From the NCBI GenBank assembly GCA_025506515.1, contig CM046451.1, forward strand, positions 47,069,212 to 47,133,211: a stretch of 64,000 bases of DNA, written 5' to 3'. The notes below the pieces were generated by a model, which ran no database searches, had not been told where the DNA came from, and saw only the letters and a program-made list of their open reading frames with translations. A program made the translations under genes and the position numbers. This document shows, piece after piece, positions 10,270 through 22,059 of this stretch (positions are counted from its first letter, which is position 1; each line of letters begins with the position of its first letter). Source of the DNA: Flaveria trinervia. Lineage: Eukaryota > Streptophyta > Magnoliopsida > Asterales > Asteraceae.

Positions 10270-12555
10270 CTAACAAAGTCGTTTTTCAGCCGAAACAAAT
10301 TTGGGAAACTCGGGGGTTAACTGCAGGGACTAAACTTGCCATTTTGCAAACTTGGGCTAGATATATAAACCCATATTCTAGCCCTAGCCTCATTTATTTC
10401 ATCTTCATCTTCTTCATCTTCTTCACCTTCTTCTTCACATCTTCTTCATTCTGGCACCAAATCCAACCCGCTTGGTCTTGTTCTCGTCGTCTAGACTCCA
10501 TCTACAGCCTAATCTACTCTATTCTAGCAGGTAGACGACCTTGGTTATCCCTTTTCTTGCTTATTCACGGCTATCCAAACTAGGGTTTCGGGTGTTCGGG
10601 TTCAACCCGAACACATGAGGTCGTGTGGGTGCGTGTGAGGTCTTTCTGCTTGTGTTTCATGTTCGTGTATGTTTGTAGAGTGTTTCTGGAAGTCGTTGTT
10701 GTGTAAAACTCGCGTTTAGAGCAGCGGGCTGCCCAGCCCGACCACAGTTGCGATTCTGCAGTCAAGGCGACTGGGTCTTTCATGCGATTGAGTTGTGCGA
10801 CTGGATGAGTCGTGCGACTAAGTCATGCGATTGTGTCTTCGGGCGACTGAATCGTGCGACTAGGGATGTCATGCGCCTAAGTTGTGCAATCGAATGAATG
10901 TGCGTGCGATTGAGTCAATGCAGATGAGTGTGTGTGCGATTGAGTCAATGCGGGTGAATGAATGCATGCGACTGTGCGTGTATCGAACGACTGAAGGCCA
11001 ATCGTACGAATGAAGGTTTAGTCGTACGAATGAAGCTAATTCGTATGAATTAATGTTGATTCGTGCGTATGGAGGTTAAGTCGTGCGATTGACTGTTGTG
11101 TGGTACGACTGAATGCCAGTGGTACGAATGAAGGTTCAATCACGCCAATGAAGCTAATTTGTACGATTGAAGGTTGATTCGTATTAATGGAGTGTTGAGT
11201 CGAGCGTCCGGTCCTGTTGTGTGACTGATGATGTTTGAGTGTGAATTTTGTTCCTTAACGTCTGACGATGATAAGGTAACATCAGTAAAAGTGTCATTGC
11301 TTGACCACAAGGATTAAATTCAACGCTATCAACATGCACATACTATTTCAATTGAAATCAACCTAACATTTTACAATTATCGACAACCCATTTGGAACTA
11401 CGAGTACTTAACAAGTGCTATCTTTCATAACAGTGAGATCTTTACACGGATGTCATAAGCGATGAAGACTACTCTTAGTACTTGGATCTACATAAGATCT
11501 GATGCGTGTGTCCGCTTGTGTGTGTGCTACCCATGACCGAACCGATACAACCCGAACCGACCAAACATTACTATACGCTTTGTACACGTCATTAATGCTT
11601 AACAATAACTGTCAATAGGTGTTTGACTATCATTGCATACAACTGTTGGGAATCTTGATCATTCATACTTACCACTTACCTTTGAGTCTCGTGGCCCCTT
11701 TTTATGCTTATACTACTTTACAAACATTTACAAACATGGGGGAAAAGTATGCTCGCCTATTTTCTATGTTGTACAACATACATACAATTTACATACTTGG
11801 AATCAACGTGCTACTGTTTTGTGGGTACTAATCTGATACATGCTTGAGTCTGCTTTGTGGTTCTTTCTTACAACCATTTAATTCGAGTGTGGGAACCGAC
11901 GGATAGGTATTGGTCGTACTACTGGGTTGACACCCCCACCCTCGTGTTGGTATACTAGTTAGTACCAACAAAAGCCAGGAACGAGCCTTGGGTGAATATA
12001 TTCCGACAAGATTCTTTGTGTACGTTGATAGGTTTGGTTGTAAAGCTCTTGTCATGTGATTTTGCTTGCTTATAACTGTGTGCACGGTATTCTGCAACAA
12101 CTTTATACAGCATCATTACTTATTTACTTTTAAACCTGCGAGCTTACCAACAACTTTGTTGACCATTTTGAGCATATCTTTTCAGGTGATCATGCTAGCT
12201 GAGGTTCTAGGTGTGTTGCCTTAGTGGAGACCCTAGGATGCATTTCCGGGCTAAACTTGTCATTTTGAAAACAATTGTTGTATCTGTTTCAAACAACATT
12301 ACACTTTGTAACTTGTTCCCGGGTTGTGGGAATTGCATACAATGTTATTTTCTATGTTTATCTTATATCATGTTTATGCTTATGGCTATGTTGTCGTGAA
12401 TACTGACTAAACATGACACAAGTCCCCTTGTTTTGGGTGTTGTCATGACACGCTTGTCATCATTATTATTATTGCATCTCTATCGCTTACCATGTGTTAT
12501 GACGATTCCCGTCTCGTTACATCCCCGTGTTTCCGCTCTTAGCGGGGGTGTGACA
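10270..12555 (+). mobile_element. gypsy-1 5' LTR, first ~289 bp displaced by copia-A
   Basis: From CTAACAAAGTCG onward the sequence is collinear with the 3' LTR (18198-20514), down to the terminal GGGTGTGACA at 12546-12555. A TATATAAA box is at 10362-10369, followed by a pyrimidine-rich tract (10395-10450) and the dyad-word array. The missing start corresponds to 17909-18197 of the 3' LTR. Differences between the two LTRs look few and mostly transitions, plus a 38-bp length change in the word array. Confidence 0.93.
10765..11220. repeat. Dyad-word array in gypsy-1 5' LTR
   Basis: Repeated words such as AGTCGTGCGACT, AATCGTACGAATG and GATTCGTGCGTATGGAGG fill this block downstream of the TATA box. 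The word class is the one found in copia-A, although the two elements belong to different superfamilies. Confidence 0.78.
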
Positions 12556-12558
12556 GAC

Positions 12559-12571
12559 TGGTATCAGAGCC
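12559..12571 (+). promoter_or_regulatory. gypsy-1 primer-binding site (initiator Met-tRNA)
   Basis: TGGTATCAGAGCC lies 3 nt after the LTR terminus TGACA. It is complementary to the initiator Met-tRNA 3' end. Confidence 0.95.
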
Positions 12572-13151
12572 ATTAGTTATAGAGAATTAGGCAATACACT
12601 TGACCTAGACTATAACCTAGGAACCTTCAGGTAGATTTGCATGCCAGGCCTGTGTGCATTTTATATCTCATACGTGTTCCTCATTAATTGTTCGATTAAT
12701 TATCTGTTTCGTGATTATTTCACCCTGTGAGGGAGCCCTTGTGCTCACTCTTTATGGGATGCTTGTATTGAATCTTTCGTTTCCCTCTGCGCACCGAGTT
12801 GTTTTATCAATCCGGGTATTGAACCCAAAGAGATCTTCATAGATCATGCTATTGCGTTTGACCTTAGACACTGGGATTTACCCCGAGGAGGTTATGTCTG
12901 AGACCTCAAGAGAGGAGGAAATAGACAACCTCTGCTAGACTAAACTTGATTTCATGCATGGATATGCCATTATTATGATGGACTACTGTTTGGACATTAC
13001 TTATACATGGTGTGAGAATTTCATGATTTGTAAGCGATGTGTGACAACCATAAGTATGGCATTAACCCTGAAAGTTAGGCCTTAATGTGACATGGATAAT
13101 GTGTCCTGCAATGGTTAAAACTTATGCGTTTACTATTCTTATAATTAGAAC
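12572..13151 (+). other. gypsy-1 untranslated leader
   Basis: About 580 bp between the PBS and the probable Gag start have no sustained frame. This is the expected 5' leader with packaging signals; I recognise no specific site in it. Confidence 0.7.
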
Positions 13152-14632
13152 ATGCCGCCTCGAAGAGTTACCCGCACAATAGTGGCGGAAGTGAAGCCCC
13201 GAGAGGCAGAGGCAGAGGCAGAGGTAGAGCACCGAGAACAAGTGATGGTGATACCAATGTCACTCCGGGAACAGGAAACGCTCATATGGTAGCCTTAATC
13301 GCTCAACAGCTGGCCGCACTGATTCCCACTATCGGGGCCCAAGTGAGCGATGCTCTTCAGAATTCTCACCCCCACGGGGACGGTGGCAATGGTAATGAGG
13401 ATAACGGGAACCCGACTGGGAACGAAAGCAATCAGGAGACCGGAATTGGTGGTAGATCCGGAAACGAAACTGGAATTGTTAATGAGACCGGGGTTGTGAA
13501 TGCTAGACGGGGATGTTCATACAAGGAATTTGTGGCTTGTAAACCAAGAGAGTTCGATGGCGAAGGTGGAGCCATAGCCTTGACCAGCTGGCTTGAAAAG
13601 ATGGAGGCCGTGATCGACAGCAGCAAATGCCTCGACAGTCAAAGGATTAAGTATGCCACGTGCTCACTACAGGGCAAGGCACTAACATGGTGGAACACTC
13701 AGATTCAGGCTAGGGGAAGAGAATCGGTGATGAAAATGTCATGGGATGAGTTCAAAATCCTAATCACCGAGGAGTACTATCCTCTTAATGAGATGCAAAA
13801 ACTTGACCATGACTTCTGGAATCATGCTATGGTGGGGGCTGGGCACGCAGCTTACACCGATCATTTTCACGAGCTAGCAAGATTGATTCCGCATCTGGTC
13901 ACCCCGGAATCAAAAAGGATAGAGAGGTATATTTGGGGACTTGCGCCTCAAATCCGGGCAATGGTAACCGCAGCTGCTCCTCCTACTATTCAAAGTGCAA
14001 TTCTGAAGGCTGGCGCTCTAACTGATGAGATGGTGAGAACAGGAGTATTGAGTAGGGGAGCAGAGAAAAGGAAAGAAGTTGGGGAAATGAGCCGGTCGAG
14101 TGCCGGGAAATTCGAGAAAAGGGCCAAGACAACCAGAAATTTTGTTGCCGTGACCCAGGGCAGGCGAGAGTATGTGGGTCCGCACCCCAGATGCGATAGG
14201 TGCAACTTTCATCATCCCCCAGCTATGCCTCGCCGGGTGTGCGCTAACTGTAGACGCCTGGGGCATTTAGTAAGAGGCTGCAGAATAGCACCGAATATTG
14301 TCGCACCAGTCAACGCGGTTAACCCCGCTGGGAACGCCAGGGGCTGTTATGAGTGTGAAAGCCCAGATCACTACAGAAACATGTGCCCCAAATTGAATCG
14401 GGCACCGGGCCAACAAGGGAACAACAAGCATCAGACAATGGCCATTCCTGGAAATCAAGGCCCGGGAAGTCAAGGGAATACGGCTCGGGGACGTGCTTTT
14501 GTCATTGGAGCCAATGATGCCCGTCAGGACCCAAATGTTGTCACGGGTACGCACTTACTCAATAATCACTTTGCATTTATATTGTTTGATACTGGGGCAG
14601 ACAATAGCTTTATATCTTATGAGTTTGTGTAG
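13152..14632 (+). pseudogene. gag: gypsy-1 Gag with two CCHC knuckles and start of protease
   Basis: The likely start is ATG 13152 (MPPRRVTRT). One base seems to be missing near 13175, after which the main frame runs through an Arg-Gly run (GGCAGA repeats, 13202-13230) into the 448-codon frame from 13286. That frame holds a Retrotrans_gag domain (about residues 85-210, with LQGKALTWWNTQ and WDEFKILITEEYYP), two intact knuckles (CANCRRLGHLVRGC and CYECESPDHYRNMC, residues about 310-365), then the protease active site FDTGADNSFIS. A TAG at 14630 stops it within the protease. Gag forms the particle and binds RNA. It matches Tekay/Del chromovirus organisation. Confidence 0.9.
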
Positions 14633-14893
14633 TTGCTTGATCTGAGTCCTAGTAGGCTAGAAACTAGCTACTCTGTAGAAATGGCCAATGGTAGGGTTGT
14701 TCAGGCCGACGAGATTATTAGAATGTTCTCATTGATATTGGAGGACCATGCCTTCGATATAGACTTCATACCCATTGAGTTAGGAAGTTTCGACGTGATT
14801 GTGGGAATGGATTGGTTGTCAAAACACGGAGCTGAGGTTGTCTGTCGGGACAAAGTAGTACGAATCCCCATGCCAGACGGGGAGTACTCATAA
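14633..14893 (+). pseudogene. pol: gypsy-1 aspartic protease, second part
   Basis: This is the same frame as Gag, read after the TAG at 14630. It shows the protease flap and C-terminal part (VEMANGRVVQADEI, FDVIVGMDWLSKHGAEV). A TAA at 14891 and a frame change follow before RT. The Gag and protease domains were therefore once one continuous frame. Confidence 0.88.
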
Positions 14894-14988
14894 TTCAAGG
14901 AGAAAGACCAGGGAGAAACTTAAAACTTATTTCCTGCATGAAAGCACGCCGTAGTTTACGAAAATAGTGCTACGCTTTCCTGGCTCAT

Positions 14989-15929
14989 GTGGTAGAAAAG
15001 AAGGAAGAGGAGCAGAAATTGGTAGATATCCCTGTGGTACGGGATTACTCAAATGTATTTCCTGATGACTTGCCTGGTTTGCCTCCTCCACGGCAGGTGG
15101 AATTTCGTATTGAGTTGATTCCTGGAGCTACACCGGTAGCAAAGACACCGTATCGGTTGGCACCATCTGAAATGCAAGAGTTATCTAGCCAGTTACATGA
15201 ACTACCGGAGAAGGCTTTTATTCGGCCGAGTCACTCGCCTTGGGGAGCACCGGTGTTATTTGTCAAGAAGAAGGATGGGTCGTCCGTATGTGCATCGACT
15301 ACCGTGAATTGAACAAATTAACTGTGAAGAATCGGTATCCTCTCCCCAGGATCGACGACCTGTTTGATCAGTTACAAGGAGCTTCATATTTTTCCAAGAT
15401 CGACCTTCGATCTGGATATCATCAACTAAGGGTTTTCGAAGAGGACGTACCGAAGACAGCATTTTGAACTCGTTATGGGCACTATGAGTTCTTGGTTATG
15501 CCATTCGGATTGGCTAACGCACCAGCTGTGTTTATGGACCTAATGATTCGGGTGTGCAAACCTTACTTGGATAAGTTTGTGATCGTATTCATAGACGACA
15601 TACTTATCTACTCTCGATCGAAAGAGGATCATGAAGAACACCTCCGGGAAATACTGGAATGGTTAAGGGAAGAGAAACTTTTCGCCAAGTACTCGAAGTG
15701 TGAATTCTGGCTGCGAGAGGTGAAGTTTTTGGGTCATGTGGTTAACAAGGACGGGATTCATGTAGATCCTGGCAAGATCGAAGCGGTAAAGAAAAGGGAT
15801 ACACCCCAGACATGTTCAGAGATTCGACAATTCTTAGGATTGGCCAGATACTATCGTCGTGTCATTGCGAACTTTTCAAAGATCGCTCAACCGTTAACAC
15901 TACTGATCCAGAAGGACAAGAAATTTTGA
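14989..15929 (+). pseudogene. pol: gypsy-1 reverse transcriptase
   Basis: The RT starts after PVVRDYSNVFPDDLPGLPPPR. The first frame (14989-15312) breaks near 15281 and continues at 15240-15467 (CIDYRELNKLTVKNRYPLPR, SKIDLRSGYHQLR). It is stopped by TGA at 15465 and resumes at 15492-15929 with MPFGLANAPAVF and the catalytic FIDDILIYS, then LGHVVNKDGIHVDP in the thumb. The TGA sits where an Arg CGA would be expected, as CpG deamination would produce. All RT motifs are recognisable but the copy cannot make the protein. Confidence 0.93.
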
Positions 15930-16514
15930 TTGGGCACATGCACAAGAACAAGCATTCCAAACGCTGAAAGATAAGCTGTGTAATGCACCGATATTGTCCC
16001 TCCCAGATGGAACTAATGACTTTGTGGTATACTGTGATGCTTCGCATCAAGGGTTGGGATGTTTACTAATGCAGAAAGATAAGGTGATTGCCTACGCTTC
16101 GCAACAACTTAAGGTGCACGAGAAGAACTACACAACTCATGATCTTGAGTTGGGCGCTATAGTATTCGCACTCAAAATATGGAGGAATTACCTATATGTA
16201 ACCAAATGCATCATCTACACAGATCATAAAAGCCTTCAACATATCCTGGATCAGAAGGAACTCAATATGCGACAACGACGCTGGGTAGATCTTCTTAGCG
16301 ACTACGATTGTGAAATCCGGTATCATCCGGGGAAAGCTAATGTGGTGGCTGATGCTCTAAGCCGCAAAGAACGCGTGAAACCACTACGTGCTCGAGCTTT
16401 GGGATTGACCATTCAATCAAATTTGAAAACTCAAATCCAAATTGCACAAAGTGAGGCATTGAAAGAAGAAAACCTTGCGGGAGAAGAATTCCGAGGGTTG
16501 GATAAACAACTGAT
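15930..16514 (+). pseudogene. pol: gypsy-1 RNase H
   Basis: A frame change after KDKKF at 15927 leads into FVVYCDASHQGLGCLL (catalytic Asp), HDLELGAIVFALKIWRNYL (Glu) and IIYTDHKSLQHIL (Asp), followed by YHPGKANVVADALSRK, the usual end of gypsy RNase H. The frame runs from 15994 to about 16560 without a stop inside the domain, so this is one of the better preserved parts of the element. Confidence 0.92.
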
Positions 16515-17485
16515 GTGGAAGGACGATGGTGTACAGTACTCGTGGACCGTATATGGGTACCCAAGTGGGGAGGTGTACGTACCTTGGTCATGGATGAAGC
16601 TCACAAGACGCGATATTCTATTCATCCTGGCTCAGACAAGATGTACCACGATCTCAAAGATTTGTACTGGTGGTCAGGCATGAAGAAAGACATTGCCATG
16701 TATGTCAGCAGATGCTAGACATGCTCGAAAGTTAAAGCTGAACATCACAAACCATCGGGAATGTTACAGCAACCTGAGATTCCGGAATGGAAATGGGAGA
16801 ACATAGCCATGGATTTCATTACCAAACTCCCTCGAGCGAGCAACGGGCATGACTCGATATGGGTCGTAGTGGATCGAATGACGAAATCAGAAAATTTTTT
16901 GCCAATCCAAAAAGACTACAGAATGGACAAGTTGGCGAGATTGTACATAAAAGAGGTCGTGACAAGACACGGAGTGCCGGTGTCAATCATATCCGACCGT
17001 GACGGCCGATTCACTTCACGATTTTGGTAAACACAACAGAAAGTGATGGGCACTCGATTAGACATGAGTACTGCCTATCACCCTCAAACAGATAGCCAAA
17101 ATGAGCGAACCATACAAATAGTGGAAGACATGTTGAGAACGTGTGTAATCGGCTTTGGTGGTAGTTGGACACCCATTTGCCATTGATTGAGTTCTTTTAC
17201 AATAACAGCTACCATACCAGCATTGGGTGTGCTCCGTTCGAAGCATTGTATGGAAGGAAGTGTAGATCACCCGTTTGTTGGGCCGAGATCAGTGAAAGTC
17301 AGTTAACAGGCCCAGAGATCATTGAGGAAACAACCGACAAGATCTTCCAAATCAAAGATATACCGAAGGCCGCTAGAGATCGCCAAAAGAGTTATGCCAA
17401 CAATCGTCGGAAGCCTCTAGAATTCAACGTTGGGGACCAAGTGTTACTCAAAGTCTCTTCTTGGAAAAGAGTTGTTCGGTTTTGA
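16515..17485 (+). pseudogene. pol: gypsy-1 integrase (zinc-binding and catalytic core)
   Basis: The N-terminal zinc-binding domain is seen as HPGSDKMYHDLKDLYWW and the Cys of YVSRC; a TAG at 16716 interrupts the second Cys pair. The catalytic core follows with Asp in MDFITKLP, Asp in IISDRDGRFTS and Glu in QNERTIQIVEDML. TAA at 17028, a frameshift near 17150 and TGA at 17483 break it. Integrase would insert the element into chromatin. Several stops replace CAA, CGA or GGA-type codons by single changes. Confidence 0.9.
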
Positions 17486-17815
17486 AAGAAAGGGAAGTTA
17501 GCCCCAAGATACGTCGGACCATTCGAGATTACGGAAAGAATTGGTCCAGTGGCTTACCGATTAAGGTTACCACAAGAACTCAACGGTGTGCATGATACTT
17601 TCCATGTGTCGAACCTCAAGAAGTGTTTGGCTGATAAATCACTTCACGTACCAATTGAGGATATCAAAATCGACGAAAAGCTTCATTTTGTTGAGGAACC
17701 CGTTGAGATCATGGATCGTAAGGTCAAACAGTTGAAGCGCAGTAGAATACCAATTGTTCGCGTAAGGTGGAATTCAAAGCGAGGGTCAGAGTTTACATGG
17801 GAACGGGAAGATTAA
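17486..17815 (+). pseudogene. pol: gypsy-1 integrase C-terminus and chromodomain-like tail
   Basis: The frame contains the conserved GPFEITERIGPVAYRLRLP, HDTFHVSNLKKCL and then EPVEIMDRKVKQLKRSRIP with VRWNSKRGSEFTWERED. The last part is the diverged chromodomain-like tail of Tekay-type elements, thought to steer integration to heterochromatin. The start codon at 17549 is internal; the frame is continuous with the one stopped at 17485. Confidence 0.85.
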
Positions 17816-17897
17816 ATGAAACTCAAGTACCCACACCTATTCATGGATGATACTCTTGGACCTAACTCCAGCTGAATTTCGGGATGAAATTCCCTCA

Positions 17898-17908
17898 ACT
17901 AGGGGCAC
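17898..17908 (+). promoter_or_regulatory. gypsy-1 polypurine tract
   Basis: ACTAGGGGCAC directly precedes the LTR start TGTGACACCC. It is a short, partly eroded polypurine tract that primes plus-strand synthesis. Confidence 0.7.
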
Positions 17909-20514
17909 TGTGACACCCGTGACCTTAAGGTCCGTCGAACGACATAATTAAGCATAGATTTATTTTAATTATTATTCCTCTTCTTCATGAACTCTTGCTT
18001 TAAGGAATCATGTCTGCTTTATTACCCTTGTGCCTGTACTTCCTCCGTGAACTTGTGCTAAGCATAAACCCTTTTATAAATTTCACCACCATTATCACCA
18101 AATGTATCATTTTTAATTATAACCATTGTCATTAATAAAACCATTTTTTTAAATAAAAAATATCATTAAATACATTTTTATAACTAATACAATTACCCTA
18201 ACAAAGTCGTTTTTCAACCAAAACAAATTTGGGAAACTCAGGGGTTAAGTGCAAGGACTAAACTTGCCATTTTACAAACTTGGGCTGGGTATATAAACCC
18301 ATATTCCACCCTATCCTCATTTATTTCATCTTCATCTTCTTCACCTTCTTCTTAACATCTTCTTCATTCTAGCACCAAATCCAACCCGTTTGGTCTTGTT
18401 CTCGTCGTCTAGACTCCATCTACAGCCTAGTCTGCTCTATTCTAGCAAGTAGACGACCTTGGTTGTCCTTTTTCTTGCTTATTCACGGCTGTTCAAACTA
18501 GGGTTTCGGGTGTTCGGGTTCAACCCGAACACATGAGGTCATGTGGGTGCGTGTGAGGTCTTTCTGCTTGTGTTTCATGTTCGTGTATGTTTGTAGAGTG
18601 TTTCTGGAAGTCCTTGTTGTGTAAAACTCGCATTTAGAGCAGCCGAAGGCTGCTCAGCCCGACCACAGTCGCAATTCTGCTGTCCAGGCGACTGGGTCTG
18701 TCATGCGATTGAGTCGTGCGACTGGATGAGTCGTGCGACTGAGTCATGCGATTGTGTCTTTCGGGCGACTGAATCGTGCGACTAGGGATGTCATGCGACA
18801 GAGTTGTGCGATCGAATGAATGTGCGTGCGATGGAGTCAATGCGGATGAGTGTGTGTGCGATTGAGTCAATGCGGGTGAATGAATGCATGCGACAGTGCG
18901 TGTATCGCACGACTCAAGGCCAATCGTACGAATGAAGGTTCAGTCGTACGAATGAAGCTGATTCGTACGAATGAAGCTGATTCGTACGAATGAAGCTGAT
19001 TCGTACGAATGAATGTTGATTCATGCGTATGGAGGTTAAGTCGTGCGATTCAGTGTTGTGTGGTACGACTGAATGCCAGCGGTAAGAATGAAGGTTCAAT
19101 CGCGCCAATGAAGCTGATTTGTACGATTGAAGGTTGATTCGTATGAATGGAGTGTTGAGTCGAGCGTCTGGTCCTGTTGTGTGACTGATGATGTTTGAGT
19201 GTGAATTTCCTTCCTGAACATCTGACGATGATAAGGTAACATCAGTAAAAGTGTCATTGCTTGACCACAAAGATTAAAGTCAACGCTATCAACATGCACA
19301 TACTATTTCAATTGAAATCAACCTAACATTTTACATTTATCGACAACCCATTTGGAACTACGAATACTTAACAATTGCTATCTTTCATAACAGTGAGATC
19401 TTTACACGGATGTCATAAGCGATGACGACTACTCTTAGTACTTGGATCTACATAAGATCTGATGCGTGTGTCCGCTTGTGTGTGTGCTACCCACGACCGA
19501 ACCGATACAACCCGAACCGACCAAACATTACTATATGCTTTGTACACGTCATTAATGCTTAACAATAACTGTCAATAGGTGTTTGACTATTCATTGCATA
19601 CAACTGTTGGAATCTTGATCATTCATACTTACCGCTTACCTGTGAGTCTCGTGGCCCCTTTTTATGCTTATACTACTTTACAAACATTTACAAACATGGG
19701 GGAAAAGTATGCTCGCCTGTTTTCTATGTTGTACAACATACATACAATTTACATACTTGGAATCAACGTGCTACTGTTTTGTGGGTACTAATCGGATACA
19801 TGCTTGAGTCTGCTTTGTGGTTCTTTCTTACAACCATATATTTCCAGTGTGGGAACCGATGGATAGGTATTGGTAGTACTACTGGGTTGACACCCCCACC
19901 CTCGTGTTGGTATACTAGTTAGTACAACAAAAGCCAGGAACGGGCCTTGGGTGAATATATTCCGACAAGATTCTTTGTGTACGTCGATAGGTTTGGTTGT
20001 AAAGCTCTTGTCATGTGATTTTGCTTGCTTATAACTGTGTGCATGGTATTCTGCAACAACTTTAACAGCATCATTACTTATTTACTTTTAGACCTACGAG
20101 CTCACCAACAATGTTGTTGAGCATTTTGAGCATATCTTTTTAGGTGATCATGCTAGCTGAGGTTCTATGTGTGCTGCCTTAGTGGAGACCCTAGGATGCA
20201 TTTCCAGGCTAAACTTGTCATTTTGAAAACAATTGTTGTATCTGTTTCAAACAACATTACACTTTGTAACTTGTTCCCGGGATGTGGGAATTACATACAA
20301 TGTTATTATCTATGTTTATCTTATATCATGTTTATGCTTATGGCTATGTTGTCGTGAATACTGACTAAACACGACACAAGTCCCCTTGTTGTCGGATGTT
20401 GTCATGACACACTTGTCATCATCATTATTGTTGCATCTCTATCGCTTACCATGTGTTATGACGATTCCCGTCTCGTTACATCCCCGTGTTTCCGCTCTTA
20501 GTGGGGGTGTGACA
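17909..20514 (+). mobile_element. gypsy-1 3' LTR (2606 bp)
   Basis: It begins TGTGACACCC and ends GGGTGTGACA. It carries TATATAAA at 18290-18297, a TTC-rich tract, the dyad-word array (18660-19165) and the long R/U5 end matching the 5' LTR. The short frames at 19579 and 20169 have counterparts at 11619 and 12211 in the 5' LTR and are not genes. Right of 20514 the sequence is the interrupted extra ORF of copia-B, so gypsy-1 is inserted there; the next 5 bp, TGTTT, are one half of the expected target duplication. Confidence 0.95.
18660..19165. repeat. Dyad-word array in gypsy-1 3' LTR with a 19-bp tandem triplet
   Basis: Same word class as the 5' LTR. At 18960-19016 a 19-bp unit containing the perfect palindrome ATTCGTACGAAT is repeated three times. 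The corresponding place in the 5' LTR (about 11035-11075) has only one such spacing, so the 3' LTR has gained, or the 5' LTR lost, two units (38 bp) since insertion. Confidence 0.85.
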
Positions 20515-21264
20515 TGTTTCTACCCCAGAGAATCCAACAGTGGACTTTTGTCAATGTTTTAAAGATGCCAGGCTTCATCTGTCCCAATTTAAGAATGTTA
20601 CTTGTTTCCCTTAACTGTGAGCCCAGTTCACAGTTAAGAATGTACTGGACATATCTAGGAAACATATAATATTCTAAGGAGTCTAAATTAGCAAGCAAAT
20701 TTGTATAAACAAACTGAGAGTACCTGAATTTGACCCCTTGAACCATTCCATGGACTATAAAGGAGAGATCTTCAGGAATCTGGTCCCATCCACCATGCTT
20801 GTTTGATAAGCTGTGAATGACCACATGGAGCAGGAATCTCCATTTGGATGAGACCTTCCTTTCCTGAAAGTCTTTACAAAGAAATCTCCCTCATACCCCA
20901 TCTGCACAAAGGAATGATTTACAGCTTCCTTTGGGAAGAACACCTCACCTTCTTCATCATCCTGCTGAAGATGTCAGTTGATGATGGCCGAAGTGATGAA
21001 GATTGTTCTCCCCTACACTGTGGCAGACAGTGCCTTCTCCCCATCCATAATGACCTCTTGGTAGGTCTTCCAGAATTCAAGCAACTGATCCTCATAGAGT
21101 GGAGGATCAATGGTGAGGGAGGTGAAGTAGTTTGACATAAACAAGAAACGACAAACCTCTAAAAAATGAGGATCTTTCTCAGAGCATAACAGAGCAACTT
21201 GATTGTGTTGTCTGTGTAGCTGCATGGTAAAGTTGGGATCATTTCTATGAGCAAGGTTAGCCAT
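20515..21264 (-). pseudogene. copia-B extra 3' ORF, N-terminal half, cut by gypsy-1
   Basis: The start is ATG 21264 (MANLAHRNDPNFTMQLHRQH). Frame 21264-21013 holds PLYEDQLLEFWKTYQEV. After a frameshift VQMGYEGDFFVKTF is read (20943-20755), then YMFPRYVQYILNCEL in the third frame (20824 downwards). These three motifs match, in the same order, those in the copia-F and copia-G extra ORFs (IYPDSLSQFW, NNGYEGD, YPRFLMAIILN). The ORF runs into gypsy-1 at 20514. The protein's function is unknown; its place is that of env-like ORFs in SIRE-type copia elements, but I see no signal peptide or membrane segment. Confidence 0.78.
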
Positions 21265-22059
21265 TGTGAGGTAGCTTAGAGATGAAGGAAAAAGAAAGAA
21301 AGAAATTTCAAAGAGAAATTTGGGTTTTTTAGGTTTGGAGGAAGAGCAGATGATAGAAGAGGGGAAGCCGTTGGGTTTATATGAGAGAGGGATTTCAGAT
21401 AAAGTTTAATGAAAGTGGATAAACTTTGAAATCCAGATGTCAGTCCCACCTCTGAAAAAGTAGTTTACTTTTTGCTCAAAAAGTAGTTTTCTTGGAAGTC
21501 AAAAAGCTTCCGAAGGTTAATTAACTTCGGAAGTTTTAATGAAAAAGCTTCCGAAGCTATAATGACTTCGGAAGAGTTTCCTGAGAGTACTTGATGATTT
21601 TGCTTCGGAAGGAAAAATTATGACTTGAGTGCTTTGTATGGAGATCAACAAAGCTTCCGAGACTTAATTATTGCTTCGGAAGGAAAAGGTCCTTGAAGAT
21701 AAGTAAGTGTCTAAGATAATTATTTAAGCTTCGGAAGATAAAATTGAAAATTTCTTCCAAAGGTAAATTTCTTAGACAGTTAAATATTTTGAAGGTGTGA
21801 TTTTCTTCCGAAGTTAAAAAGCATAACTCCCGAAGTATAAAATCATCAATTAATCTAAGGAAAGTCTTTCAATCCAAGGAAAACATGAGCTTATGAAGAT
21901 GATAGACTAGACAACTTAGAACACACATTTTTTAAAGAAATAATAAGAATTAGTTTTTAAGAAAAATTTACTCAAGGTTGATCATCCTAATAGCTGATAT
22001 TAGATATTTATATCTTTGTTCATCAAAAGCTTTTGTAAACAAATGAGCATATTGTTCAT
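21265..22059 (-). repeat. copia-B spacer between pol and extra ORF, with CTTCGGAAG word array
   Basis: Non-coding. From 21495 to 21845 the words CTTCGGAAG and CTTCCGAAG, in both orientations and several decayed forms, occur roughly every 20-40 bp. The rest is AT-rich. The same word class occurs in the LTRs of B, C, H and I and in the matching spacer of copia-D (36540-36830). Confidence 0.8.

Noticed and set aside
12559..12571. tRNA gene from the TGGTATCAGAGCC match (also at 9525, 27995, 32486, 44756)
   Set aside because: Only the 12-13 nt primer-binding complement is present beside LTR ends; no cloverleaf can be formed.
19579..20357. Small ORFs of 62-70 codons repeated in both gypsy-1 LTRs (11619, 12211, 19579, 20169)
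   Set aside because: They are duplicated only because the LTR is duplicated; no start context, domain or coding bias supports them.
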